In this document: in pieces, positions 28,166 through 36,658 of the stretch
Layout of the letters: the number at the start of each line of letters is the position of its first letter
Position numbering within the stretch: position 1 is the stretch's first letter
Origin: JBBSDP01 sp038240605
GTDB taxonomy: Bacteria > Planctomycetota > Phycisphaerae > Tepidisphaerales > Tepidisphaeraceae
Length of the DNA stretch: 64,000 nt
NCBI GenBank assembly: GCA_038240605.1
Contig: JBBSDP010000002.1
Location: 124,001 to 188,000, forward strand
Direction: 5' to 3'
Program-made: the position numbers and the translations under genes
The notes under the pieces: generated by a model
What the model was told of the DNA's origin: nothing
What the model saw: only the letters and a program-made list of their open reading frames with translations
The model's database searches: none

Positions 28166-28395
28166 CTTGAGCCAGCAATGCCGGGATGCTTCATCCGCTC
28201 AATAGCCGATACCGTCGCTTCCCACTCGGTGAGGCTTTCTTGCAGCTCGTGTACCATCGATTCGGCGAAGACCATCGCGGCTTTCAACGTTCGAGGTTTC
28301 GCCAGATCGTCACTGGCTAACCGAACCGCGCAATGTCGCGTATTGAGATCGCATGCGAACGCAATCCCATCGGCGAGTTCGTCTTTGCTCAACAT
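28153..28395 (-). CDS. Hypothetical 80-residue protein
   Basis: A short soluble, acidic, mostly helical product (SKDELADGIAFACDLN, FAESMVHELQESLTEWEATV). It starts 12 bases after the stop of the conserved 231-residue gene upstream, so the two probably form an operon. I do not recognise the family. Composition and spacing support a real gene, but only moderately. Confidence 0.42.
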   Translation of the reverse strand: MLSKDELADGIAFACDLNTRHCAVRLASDDLAKPRTLKAAMVFAESMVHELQESLTEWEATVSAIERMKHPGIAGSSWST

Positions 28396-28407
28396 GCAAA
28401 AGCCCGG

Positions 28408-29103
28408 TTAGAATACGGCGGCCTGTGCGCGATTCGTCGAATAGAACGCTCTTGCCTCTGCCAGCAGCTGGTCGTCAGTCATGTGCGCCTCGTTCACAAC
28501 AACGGTACCGACAACCCGACTGGCGATCTGAGGGTGATGTTGTTTGAGCTCGGCCAGCAAATGGTCCATGGCGCTGCTTGATCCGGTCGAGCTGCCAAGC
28601 ACCAGAATTCGTTCGGCGCCGCTGAGGGCGCGGGCCACGGCAGTGTAGAAGGACTTGAGTTCGGGCTTGCGCTGGCCGTTGGAATTGTCGTCCACGTTAT
28701 GCAGGTGTCGGTGTGAATCGTGCGGATCAAGGGGGACAATTCGCTGCGGTAACGAGCCGTGCAGTTCTGCCTTGAAGATACGGGCCTCGCGGTGATCGAT
28801 TACGACCAGGAAATGGATACCGTCGGCGACGGCCGGCTCCGCGGGCGCGGCGCTTCGCTCGAGGAAATGCCGAATTTTCATCAGTTCCTGAATGTCGGAG
28901 AAATCCTTGCGGCGCGGAGGGTGGACCGTCAGCGTTTGCCCGTTCCGGGCGAACTTCAAATTGCCATCGTGCTCCTCAGTCGCGTCCGCGAGTGCAGTGA
29001 GCATCGACCGCACATCCCTCCACTGGAGATTTCGGGCAACGGGATGCTGAAATACGGCATCGTAAGTGCCTTGGTGGATTCCATGCGTCGGCGTGTTCAT
29101 CAA
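28408..29103 (-). CDS. Conserved protein with a bacterial eRF1/peptide-release-like C-terminal domain
   Basis: A 231-residue soluble protein. The N-terminal part (DAVFQHPVARNLQWRDVRSMLTAL and GNLKFARNGQTLTVHPP) matches a conserved stress-region family I know from proteobacteria and planctomycetes. The C-terminal part (HFLVVIDHREARIFKAELHG, ERILVLGSSTGSSSAMDHLLAEL, VVGTVVVNEAHMTDDQLLAEA) has the fold signature of baeRF/eRF1 domain 3-type proteins. The function is unproven; translation- or ribosome-linked roles have been proposed for that domain group. It sits in an accessory region with an RRM protein and a DUF6166 protein. Confidence 0.65.
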   Translation of the reverse strand: MMNTPTHGIHQGTYDAVFQHPVARNLQWRDVRSMLTALADATEEHDGNLKFARNGQTLTVHPPRRKDFSDIQELMKIRHFLERSAAPAEPAVADGIHFLVVIDHREARIFKAELHGSLPQRIVPLDPHDSHRHLHNVDDNSNGQRKPELKSFYTAVARALSGAERILVLGSSTGSSSAMDHLLAELKQHHPQIASRVVGTVVVNEAHMTDDQLLAEARAFYSTNRAQAAVF

Positions 29104-29182
29104 TCTGTCCTTGTCAATACGGAATCGTTGGGGCGTTGGCCGTCTTGCGCTGCGTGGGACGAGCTTCGGGAAGCCAAGAGCA

Positions 29183-29485
29183 TCATCGGAACATGTCCAT
29201 GGACTCGAACAAACGCGAGAAGTTAATTCCCTTGGTCTGTCCTGGTTTAGCCCAACTTACATTGAGGGCCAAACCTCTGTGTTGCAAACCGTTCAAGCCG
29301 GTGATGGCGGACCTGCCGTGCTCCTCGGTATCCATCTCCACGAATCCCGTGCACGAGCCGTTGGCGGCTTGCCCTTGACCAGGGAGCCGGACCGAACGGA
29401 CGGTGCCGTGGCCGGCGAATAGTTGTTCAAGCTCTTCTCTACCGACCAGCTTGCTCAGGTTCGCAATAAATAATTTCCCAGGCAT
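29183..29485 (-). CDS. RRM-type RNA-binding protein
   Basis: A 100-residue single RNA-recognition-motif protein. RNP2-like KLFIANLSKLV lies at the N-terminus, and the RNP1-like region SCTGFVEMDTEEHG follows. The C-terminal LALNVSWAKP strand closes the beta sheet. The RNP1 aromatic consensus is only partly kept (GFVEM). Bacterial RRM proteins bind single-stranded RNA and are often induced by cold or stress. ATG 29485 starts the conserved part; the 28 residues upstream in the same open frame are unsupported. Confidence 0.85.
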   Translation of the reverse strand: MPGKLFIANLSKLVGREELEQLFAGHGTVRSVRLPGQGQAANGSCTGFVEMDTEEHGRSAITGLNGLQHRGLALNVSWAKPGQTKGINFSRLFESMDMFR

Positions 29486-29860
29486 GGATGTCTGTTCCCC
29501 TTGTCGCAGCAGTGGCGCGCGCTTTGACAATAACAACGAGGACGGCCAGCGTTTTGGCCCTGTGGGCAAAAGGGGCGAGGGAGACAGACAACGTGAAGAA
29601 ATGATGCGCTTGTCGTGCTCTTTCGTCGATCAGCCGTTAGACCGTAGGCGTTCCGAGTCGCGAAGTATATAGATAATAATAGATTCCCTGGCGCTGCTTT
29701 CGAGTATGATGGTGAGAGATGTGCATTACCAGCCATTTGCCGGTGCGGTAATCACAATACAGCAATCGTAACGTGAGGATCGATGGCCCAGACATGACAG
29801 ACCTGAATTCGCGGTCGCGATGACCGCCCCGCCACTCCATTTTACTGAAAGAGGCCGATC
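29486..29860. other. Intergenic stretch between the RRM gene and the DUF6166 gene
   Basis: About 375 bases with locally low GC (for example the ATATAGATAATAATAG stretch near 29668). It separates divergent genes and probably holds both promoters. No convincing coding frame or RNA structure was found. The short frames here lack ribosome-binding sites and family features. Confidence 0.4.
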
Positions 29861-30586
29861 ATCAAAACATATCACGGAGAGCGAACGGAAAACGGCTGTG
29901 AAGTGACCGTTAACGGCATGCCGTTGCCGCGCCACTCTGATCTTTCCGGCAACGCCAGCAGCCCTCTCGACTGGGGTTTCATCGGCACCGGGCAACTTTC
30001 CATGGCCATCCTGTCTGATTTCCTAGGCGACGATTCCAGGGCCAAAACGATGTGTGACTCGTTCGATAGGAAAGTCATTGCTGAGTTGCCTCACCGGTCG
30101 TGGACGCTGACCGGCGAAGAGGTCAACGATGCATTGGAGACAGTCATCGCGATGCAGGACGCCGCGGGCGTGCGGGAAATTGACGCACCGAGTGCTCGAT
30201 ACGGCGACATGGCAGTTAAGTCGTCAGGCACCACCTCTGCGAGAGCGGCCAAGAGCGGCAGCCAAGATGCCGTGATGAACAATCAATCTCTCGAAGAACG
30301 CGCAACCGATCGCAAGGCGAACGTGGTCACTGAGGCAGCCGGGGAAATGCTGGACGCCGCCAATCACGTGGCTGCTGCCGCGATCGCCGTCGGCAGGGCG
30401 GCGCACCAAGTTGCCCGCGGCGGCGATCGACCCGCTGATGAAGCGATGAGTACGGCCAATCGCGCCGCCGATGAACAGGCCGCCGCCACCAATCTCGCCG
30501 TCGATGAAGCGACGGCCCTCGCTCGCTCAGCCATGGCCGAAGCCGATCGCATCGTATCCAAACTGGTTCCGTTGAAGGCCCAATGA
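29861..30586 (+). CDS. DUF6166-domain protein with alanine-rich tail, apparent ATC start
   Basis: The DUF6166-like domain reads IKTYHGERTENGCEVTVNG, then DWGFIGTGQLSMAILSDFLGDD and AELPHRSWTLTGEEV. The first canonical start is GTG 29903, inside the domain. The domain's first residues are encoded just upstream, where ATC occupies the expected ATG position at 29861. It is preceded by AGAGG at six bases, and an in-frame TGA lies at 29846-29848. The true start is therefore an ATC codon, or an ATG altered by mutation or sequencing error. The C-terminal about 110 residues are Ala-rich (AANRAADEQAAATNLAVDEATALARS), probably a helical tail. Function unknown. Confidence 0.62.
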   Translation: MKTYHGERTENGCEVTVNGMPLPRHSDLSGNASSPLDWGFIGTGQLSMAILSDFLGDDSRAKTMCDSFDRKVIAELPHRSWTLTGEEVNDALETVIAMQDAAGVREIDAPSARYGDMAVKSSGTTSARAAKSGSQDAVMNNQSLEERATDRKANVVTEAAGEMLDAANHVAAAAIAVGRAAHQVARGGDRPADEAMSTANRAADEQAAATNLAVDEATALARSAMAEADRIVSKLVPLKAQ

Positions 30587-30618
30587 GACGACATAGCGTG
30601 ATCCGCGAGCCAGCCTAA

Positions 30619-31170
30619 ACCGGCCTGATCGCGCTGGGCACGGCGGGGATCCTTGGCTGATGTCGCTCCTCGGCGCCGCCCTGCTGTTCCTTCGCGCAAC
30701 CAAGGAGGCGCCTTCGTACCAACGACTTCTCCTCCCGCTGTCTGGCGCTCTTTTCGGGTTTGCCGTTGGCGTCCGCCTGACACTTGCCCCCGCAGCCCTC
30801 GCCTTCACAGGAATGTTGATCGCCGACATACCTCAGTCACGCTCAGGACGAATGAGAACGGCGGTGGTCTTCGCGGCTGGCATGGCCGTTGGCATTGCTC
30901 CAACGGTTTTCATGTTTGCCATGGACTGCAGGCCGTTCCTGGCCGGCAACTTCGTCTACCCCGCGCTCAACACGGCATTTCGACAGGCAACGGCCTACAA
31001 GAGCGCAATGACGCCCGCCGCCAAACTCATTTGGTTTCTCGAAAGAATTCTGGGAGATCCGGGAATCTGCGCGATGGCAATCGTGCTTGTTGGTTCCCTG
31101 TTCCTGCTCTGGCGGCGGGGAGCGTTCGGAACACATCCGTTGCGGCGCGAATTGACGTTTCTCGGATTGC
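30619..31170 (+). pseudogene. Membrane protein fragment, frameshifted and truncated at both ends
   Basis: Hydrophobic helices such as LIALGTAGILG, then MSLLGAALLFLRATKE, LLPLSGALFGFAVGVRLT and VVFAAGMAVGIAPTVFMFAM resemble the middle of a GT39/DUF2029-type polytopic transferase. The first segment is in one frame and ends at TGA 30658-30660. The rest continues in another frame, so a single-base change has split it. There is no N-terminus with a start and no C-terminal domain. The later frame runs on antisense into the cystathionine gamma-lyase gene and then stops. A decayed remnant. Confidence 0.65.
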
Positions 31171-31250
31171 TCATGCGAACGTCTGTCGCGGCCGCCAGTT
31201 TCCGCCGAACCGCGATGAACCTGTCCTGTATTTCTGGGGATGAAGCTCGT

Positions 31251-32462
31251 TCAGTTCAGCGCCTGATTCAAATCCACGATCAGGTCGCGGACGTCTTCCA
31301 CGCCGACTGAGAGGCGGACGAGGCCGTCGTCGATGCCGATTTCGGCGCGGCGCGCGGGTGGGATGCTGGCGTGGGTCATGATCGCGGGGTGCTCGATCAG
31401 GCTTTCGACGCCGCCGAGGCTTTCGGCGAGTGTGAAGACCTGGCAGCGTTCGAGGAAGCGGCGGGCGGCGGGCAACCCTCCTGCCAGGACGGCGCTGACC
31501 ATGGCGCCGCCGTTGCGCATCTGGCGCTGGGCCAGCTCGTGTTGCGGGTGGCTGGGCAGGCCGGGGTAATGGACGCGCGTGATCTTGTCGGAACGCGATT
31601 CGAGATGGCGGGCGATCTCCAGGGCGTTCCGCGACGCTCGCTCCACGCGCAGCGCCAGCGTCTTCACGCCGCGCAGGGCGAGGAAACAGTCGAACGGCCC
31701 GCTGATCGCGCCGGCGGCGTTCTGGAGAAAGCCGAGACGGTCGGCCAACTCCGGATTTCTCCCGCCGACGATCGCCATCCCACCGATCATGTCGCTGTGG
31801 CCATTGATGTACTTGGTCACGCTGTGGACGACGATGTCGAAGCCACAGGTCAGCGGGCGTTGGAGATACGGCGTCGCGAACGTGTTGTCCGCGACCGAGA
31901 TGAGGCGATGCTTCCGCGCGATCTCTGCCAGCGCCGCCAGGTCCGCCAACTTCAGCAGTGGGTTGCTCGGCGTCTCGACCCAGAGCATGCGGGTGTTGGG
32001 ACGGATGGCTGGTTCGATGGCGGCGAGGTCCGCGGCGTTGACGTAGGAGACTTCGAGCCCGGCGCTGTGCCGGCGCACGCGCTCGAAGAGGCGAAAGGTG
32101 CCGCCGTACAGGTCGTCGCCGGCGATGAGGTGTGAGCCGTGCTCGAGCAGTTCCAGGACGGTGGCAGTGGCGGCGAGCCCGGAGGCGAAGGCGAAGCCGG
32201 CATGGCCATCTTCCAGGTCCGCCACGCACCGCTCGAAGGCCCAGCGCGTCGGATTGTGGCTGCGGCCGTAGTCGAGCCCCTTGTGGACGCCCGGCGACTG
32301 CTGCTTGTAGGTGCTGCTGGTGTAGATCGGCGGCATGACCGCGCCGGTGGCTGGATCGGGCAACTGGCCGGCGTGGATCACGCGGGTGGCAAAGTGCTGG
32401 CGCTCGCCCGTGTGAGGCAAGACGCGGTTGGTCGGCATGTCGCCGCTTGTGGGAACGCTCAT
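31251..32462 (-). CDS. metB: Cystathionine gamma-synthase/lyase-type PLP enzyme
   Basis: A 403-residue Cys/Met metabolism enzyme. Diagnostic segments are ATRVIHAGQLPDPATGAVMPPIYTSSTY, the YGRSHNPTR PLP-phosphate tyrosine region and SGLAATATVLEL. The catalytic lysine is in VVHSVTKYINGHSDMIGG. SLGGVESLIEHPAIMTHASIP near the C-terminus is family-typical. gamma-Synthase and gamma-lyase cannot be separated by eye. Its overlap with cystathionine beta-synthase favours a gamma-lyase making cysteine from cystathionine. Its ATG (32462) overlaps the upstream stop as ATGA, with GGAG eight bases before. A longer in-frame reading to 33023 is antisense-like noise across the neighbour. Confidence 0.93.
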   Translation of the reverse strand: MSVPTSGDMPTNRVLPHTGERQHFATRVIHAGQLPDPATGAVMPPIYTSSTYKQQSPGVHKGLDYGRSHNPTRWAFERCVADLEDGHAGFAFASGLAATATVLELLEHGSHLIAGDDLYGGTFRLFERVRRHSAGLEVSYVNAADLAAIEPAIRPNTRMLWVETPSNPLLKLADLAALAEIARKHRLISVADNTFATPYLQRPLTCGFDIVVHSVTKYINGHSDMIGGMAIVGGRNPELADRLGFLQNAAGAISGPFDCFLALRGVKTLALRVERASRNALEIARHLESRSDKITRVHYPGLPSHPQHELAQRQMRNGGAMVSAVLAGGLPAARRFLERCQVFTLAESLGGVESLIEHPAIMTHASIPPARRAEIGIDDGLVRLSVGVEDVRDLIVDLNQALN

Positions 32463-33877
32463 CGGCTCGACTCCGTTTTGCCGCTGTCTTCCGGACCCCC
32501 TGATTTCTCCCTGGCGTACTGGCGGCGCAGGTAATTCAGGACGTCGATCCGCGTGATCAGGCCATGGAAACCCTGATCGTCGTTGACGACGGCAACCAGG
32601 CCGGCGTCGAAGATCGGCGTCAATTCGGCGATCCCGGCGCGATGGTCGATCGTGCGCACTTTGCGCGTCATGACGTTGCGGACCGGCTGATCGAACGCCC
32701 GCCGCTCTTGCGTCGCCGCAAGCAACAGATCGCTCTCGTCCATGATTCCGACGAGCTTGCCATTCTCCAGGACGGGGAGCTGCGAGACATCGTAGAGGCG
32801 CATGCGCGTGTAGGCGATCGTCAGCGGGTCCTGCGGCTCGAGATAGACGACGTTCCCTTCGGCAAAAGGACGGCTGATCAGATCGCGCAGGTCGCCGTGG
32901 GTCTGCCGGCGCGCAAATCCCTGGTCCCTCATCCAGTTGTCGTTGAACATCTTCGAAAGATATTTGCTGCCGGTATCGCAGACGAACGTGACGACGACCT
33001 TTGGCGCCGTCTGGTCGCGGCAATAGTGGACGGCTGCGGCCACCAGCGTGCCGGTGCTGGAACCGGCCAGTACGCCATCCTGCTTCAGCAGAAGCCGGGC
33101 GGTTTCCAATGATTCGGAATCGGGGATGCTGTAGGCGCGGCGCACCCGGCTGAGGTCCGCGATGCCGGGAACGAAATCTTCGCCGATCCCTTCCACAAGC
33201 CAGGACCCGGCGTCGCCGACCTTACCGGTCTTGATGTAATCGGCGAGGACGGAGCCAGCCGGATCGGCCAGGACCATTTCGACGTGCGGGGCGACCTTTG
33301 CGAAGTAATGGCTCAATCCGGTGATAGTCCCGCCCGAGCCGACGCCGCACACGACGGCATCGAGGCGCCCACCCGTCTGCTCCCAGATTTCCGGCCCAGT
33401 GGTCTGCTCGTGCGCGAGTGGGTTGGCGGGATTGTTGAACTGGTTCACGTAGAACGAATTCGGCGTCTCTTTTGCGATCCGCTCGGCGAGATCCTGGTAA
33501 TACTGCGGGTGCCCGCGGCCCACGTCAGAGCGGGTCATTACGATCTGCGCGCCCAGTGCCCGCAGGTGGAGCATCTTCTCCTGGCTCATCTTGTCGGGGA
33601 TGACGAGAATCAGCCGGTAGCCCTTGCTGGCCGCAACGAGCGCCAGGCCGAGGCCGGTATTGCCCGCCGTCGCCTCGACCAGCGTGGAGCCGGGGCCGAT
33701 CTTCCCCTCGCGTTCGGCGGCGTCGATCATCGAACGGCCGATCCGGTCCTTGATCGACCCGCCCGGGTTCTGGCTCTCCAGCTTCAGGAAAAGCGTGCAC
33801 GGACCGACGTCGAACTCGCGCACGCGCAGCAGTGGCGTGTTGCCGATCAGTTGGAGGATGGATTCTGCGTGAGCCAT
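32459..33877 (-). CDS. cbs: Cystathionine beta-synthase with two CBS domains
   Basis: A 472-residue PLP enzyme joining homocysteine and serine. The N-terminal catalytic domain has LIGNTPLLRV and NPGGSIKDRIG with the PLP lysine. EATAGNTGLGLALVA is the substrate Asn loop, and GVGSGGTITG the phosphate-binding loop. From about residue 340 two CBS modules follow (VYLEPQDPLTIAYTRMRLYDVSQLPVLENGKLVGIMD and VRNVMTRKVRTIDHRAGI), a regulatory module that in animals binds S-adenosylmethionine. No haem-binding N-terminal extension is present. Together with the next gene it gives reverse transsulfuration from homocysteine to cysteine. Confidence 0.94.
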   Translation of the reverse strand: MAHAESILQLIGNTPLLRVREFDVGPCTLFLKLESQNPGGSIKDRIGRSMIDAAEREGKIGPGSTLVEATAGNTGLGLALVAASKGYRLILVIPDKMSQEKMLHLRALGAQIVMTRSDVGRGHPQYYQDLAERIAKETPNSFYVNQFNNPANPLAHEQTTGPEIWEQTGGRLDAVVCGVGSGGTITGLSHYFAKVAPHVEMVLADPAGSVLADYIKTGKVGDAGSWLVEGIGEDFVPGIADLSRVRRAYSIPDSESLETARLLLKQDGVLAGSSTGTLVAAAVHYCRDQTAPKVVVTFVCDTGSKYLSKMFNDNWMRDQGFARRQTHGDLRDLISRPFAEGNVVYLEPQDPLTIAYTRMRLYDVSQLPVLENGKLVGIMDESDLLLAATQERRAFDQPVRNVMTRKVRTIDHRAGIAELTPIFDAGLVAVVNDDQGFHGLITRIDVLNYLRRQYAREKSGGPEDSGKTESSR

Positions 33878-33881
33878 TTTG

Positions 33882-33942
33882 TGGCGCGGGCGCTTCGCCC
33901 GTGTTGATTTCTTAGAAGCACGGGCGAGGCGCCCGTGCCACT
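33882..33942. repeat. Double REP-like palindrome
   Basis: The first imperfect hairpin GCGCGGGCG-CTT-CGCCCGTGT lies at 33885-33905. The second is perfect: GCACGGGCG-AGG-CGCCCGTGC, at 33919-33939. The outer arms (GTGGC.../...GCCAC) are also complementary, so the two could form one long structure. It lies in the 123 bases between two same-strand genes. It resembles paired REP (BIME-like) elements and may also end transcription. Confidence 0.7.
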
Positions 33943-34000
33943 TTTAGACCATCCGAAGCGGCCGTTTTGCCCGCAAAATAGTATGCCGCCGGTTGATGAA

Positions 34001-34870
34001 CTAAAGCCGGTAGCATTTTATGGCGTTGTCGCGGAAGAGTTTGCGGCGCTGCTCGGCCGACGCGCCCGCCACGGCCCAGTCGAGCGTCTGGACCCAGCGC
34101 GGGTAATCGCTGGCAAGGCGTTCAACGGGCCAGTCGCTGCCGAACATGTTGCGGTCGAAGCCGAAGCATTCAATCACGTGGTCAATGTAGGGCCGGAGCT
34201 GTTCGCGCGTCCATTTCTCGTGGTCGGCCTCGGTCACCAGCCCGGAAATCTTGCACGACACGTTCGGCAACTTCGCGAGCGCGCGCATCTGCCCGCGCCA
34301 CGGATCCAGCACACCTCCCTTGATGTCCGGCTTGGCGATGTGGTCGAGGATGAAGCTCACCTGCGGGCACTGGCGGACCAGGCGGATCGTGTTCTCCAGC
34401 TGAGCGTGAACGATGCACAGGTCGAAGCTCAGCTCGTAGGTGGAGAGGAGCTGGACGCCGCGCACGAAATCGGGGCGAAGACAGAATTCGATGTCGGGCT
34501 CGGACTGGATGAGCCGGCGAATGCCGCGCAGCAGTCCATGACGCGGATGGCGGGCAAGGCGATCGAGATGTTCGCGGGCGCCGTCGCCCAACTCGAGCGG
34601 CGCGTAAGCGACGATGCCGGCGATTCGCGGATTCTTCTCCGCAAGCCCGGCCACCCATTCGAACTCGTCGATCGCCTGCCTGGTGGCGCAATCCGCCTGG
34701 ACGAAAATGACCTTTCCGACGGACACCTCGCCACGGGCACGCTCGAAATCCTCGGGGAGATACGCGCGGTTGAGGACGGCGTTCCCGTCGAGCCAGGCGT
34801 AGCGGAGATGCTGAGGGTCCCACAGGTGGATGTGCGCGTCGACGATGGGGAATTCGGGCATCAGGTTCAT
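34001..34870 (-). CDS. Amidohydrolase 2 family hydrolase (COG3618 lactonase-like)
   Basis: A 289-residue TIM-barrel metallohydrolase. The first metal motif is VDAHIHLWDP near the N-terminus. The family segments GLLRGIRRLIQSEPD, FILDHIAKPDIKGG and MFGSDWPV (the catalytic Asp region) follow in order. The family includes sugar lactonases such as L-fucono- and L-rhamnono-lactonase, as well as decarboxylases; the substrate here is not fixed. ATG 34870 begins the conserved part, and the upstream in-frame ATGs would enter the tRNA region. It is followed by a REP-like double palindrome. Confidence 0.88.
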   Translation of the reverse strand: MNLMPEFPIVDAHIHLWDPQHLRYAWLDGNAVLNRAYLPEDFERARGEVSVGKVIFVQADCATRQAIDEFEWVAGLAEKNPRIAGIVAYAPLELGDGAREHLDRLARHPRHGLLRGIRRLIQSEPDIEFCLRPDFVRGVQLLSTYELSFDLCIVHAQLENTIRLVRQCPQVSFILDHIAKPDIKGGVLDPWRGQMRALAKLPNVSCKISGLVTEADHEKWTREQLRPYIDHVIECFGFDRNMFGSDWPVERLASDYPRWVQTLDWAVAGASAEQRRKLFRDNAIKCYRL

Positions 34871-34942
34871 CCTCGCGCCATCGTACGGCGGCGCGATCTG
34901 ACGTCGCGTCGTCATCGCGTCGCCCCGGGACTGATTTGACAT

Positions 34943-35015
<73 letters not shown>

Positions 35016-35194
35016 GCTCGCGTCGTTCGCGCGCCTATTCCTTCGGCCGGGGCTGGGCGCGCGACGAGACACCATTATAAGGAACGAAATCGATCCGCTC
35101 AACGGACTCACTTCCGTTGCAATGTGCGGAGCGTGCCAGTACGCTTTTTCTTTCGACATTTGAGCCGCGCTGCTTCGCGACGGAGTGCTTTTGT

Positions 35195-35656
35195 ATGCGT
35201 TTGAGCGAGATCCTGAAGCCGCAGAACATCAAGGTCCCACTCGAGGCCAAGACCAAGTCCGACGCGATCGCCGAGCTGGTGAACCTGCTCGCCACCAACG
35301 GCGAAGTCATGGACGCCAAATCGGTCCTGGCATCGGTGCTCGACCGTGAGGCGACGCGGACGACCGGCATCGGCAATGGCCTTGCCATCCCACACGGCAA
35401 GTGCACCGGGACCGACCACCTGGTCATGGCAATCGGGCGGCCTGCCACGCCGATCGATTTCCAGGCGATCGATGGCCGTCCCGTCACGTTGATCTGGTTG
35501 CTGACTTCGCCGCCGGACAAGACCGGGCCGCACATCCATGCGCTGGCCCGCATCAGCCGGCTGATGACGATCGACAAGTTTCGCCAGGCGCTGGCGGCGG
35601 CCGACTCCTCGCAGGCCTTGTTTGACGCGATCGTTCAGCAGGAAAGCGTTCTCTAG
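35195..35656 (+). CDS. PTS EIIA (PtsN/fructose IIA-like) phosphocarrier protein
   Basis: A 153-residue cytoplasmic domain of the PTS_EIIA type 2 fold. It opens with MRLSEILKPQNIKVPLEAKTKSDAI. The phospho-accepting His lies in RTTGIGNGLAIPHGK. The segment DGRPVTLIWLLTSPPDKTGPHIHALARISRLM is characteristic of the regulatory PtsN-like group. No EI, HPr or EIIB/C gene is nearby, so a regulatory role is more likely than sugar transport. ATG 35195 is used; the open frame begins earlier at 35117 without support. Confidence 0.88.
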   Translation: MRLSEILKPQNIKVPLEAKTKSDAIAELVNLLATNGEVMDAKSVLASVLDREATRTTGIGNGLAIPHGKCTGTDHLVMAIGRPATPIDFQAIDGRPVTLIWLLTSPPDKTGPHIHALARISRLMTIDKFRQALAAADSSQALFDAIVQQESVL

Positions 35657-36627
35657 CTAGTTGGCTGGAACGCGTTCGCCTGGATGAAATCCGCATTCCC
35701 CTTCAGATAATTGACGAGGTTCCGCGCGGCGCGCAGTCCCTGTCGCTGCACGCTTTCGTTGGCGCGGCTGCCGATGTGCGGCGTGATCAGGATGTTTTCG
35801 ATTTCCTGAAAAACGTGCGGCGCTCGGATCGGCTCGTGCTGGAGGACGTCGGCGCCGTAACCCCAGAGCTTGCCGGAGCGGCAGGCCTCGGCAACCGCCG
35901 CTTCGTCAACCAATCCCCCGCGCGCGGTGTTGATGAGGATCGCGCCATCTTTCATCATGGAAAGCCGATCGCGATTGAGGAAGTGTCGCGCCTCGTCGGT
36001 CAGGTTCATGTGGAGCGTTACGACGTCGGCGCGTCGGAGCACCTCTTCGCGGCTCCCCAGCCGTTCAAGTGAAAATCGCGCGGCCAGCTCATCATCCCAA
36101 TGGTGGCCGTGGCCAATGAGCGTCATGCCGAAGGCGGAGGCACGTTTCACGACTTCTTTCCCGATCCGTCCAAGTCCCAGCACACCCAGGGTCTTGCCGA
36201 ATAACTCGACGCCGGTTTGCCGCGTCCATTGCCCTGCCTTCACCACGGCCAGATGGGGGCCGAATCGCTTGGCCACCGCGATCATGAGCCCGATCGTGTG
36301 TTCCGCCACGGTCGTCTCATTGACGCCGGGCGTGAATAACACGGGTATGCGTCGGGCGGTGGCGTGGCGGACGTCGATCGAGTCGAGCCCGATGCCGTAC
36401 TTGGCGATCACCTTGAGGCGGGGCAGACCGGCATCGATCACGCGTGCGGTGATCGCATCGTCGCCGTTGAGCAGCCCGTCGAAGCCTTCGCCCTTGAGCA
36501 GGTCGAGCACCTGCTGTTCGCCGAGCGGCCCGCGCGCCGTGACGACCTGGAAGCCGCTCTCCTCGAGCACGCGGTGATGCTGCCCGGGCGTATCCTGAAA
36601 ACTCGTCGTGGTCACCAGCACGCGCAT
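35653..36627 (-). CDS. D-2-hydroxyacid dehydrogenase (phosphoglycerate dehydrogenase-like)
   Basis: A 324-residue NAD-dependent dehydrogenase. NAD motif: FGKTLGVLGLGRIGKEVVKRA. The catalytic Arg lies in INTARGGLVDEAAV, the Glu in LQHEPI and the His in ILITPHIGSRANESVQ, in the correct order. It is short, lacking ACT or other regulatory domains, so it could act on phosphoglycerate or on another 2-ketoacid. Its stop overlaps the converging PTS gene by four bases. ATG 36627 is chosen. The ABC exporter gene ends 31 bases upstream on the same strand. Confidence 0.92.
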   Translation of the reverse strand: MRVLVTTTSFQDTPGQHHRVLEESGFQVVTARGPLGEQQVLDLLKGEGFDGLLNGDDAITARVIDAGLPRLKVIAKYGIGLDSIDVRHATARRIPVLFTPGVNETTVAEHTIGLMIAVAKRFGPHLAVVKAGQWTRQTGVELFGKTLGVLGLGRIGKEVVKRASAFGMTLIGHGHHWDDELAARFSLERLGSREEVLRRADVVTLHMNLTDEARHFLNRDRLSMMKDGAILINTARGGLVDEAAVAEACRSGKLWGYGADVLQHEPIRAPHVFQEIENILITPHIGSRANESVQRQGLRAARNLVNYLKGNADFIQANAFQPTS

Positions 36628-36658
36628 CGTGTCCTCCACACATCTTGTCCGGCGTCGC

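Noticed and set aside
32463..33023. In-frame N-terminal extension of the cystathionine gamma-family gene
   Set aside because: It overlaps the CBS-domain coding region on the same strand in another frame, and the Met start at 32462 has a ribosome-binding site.
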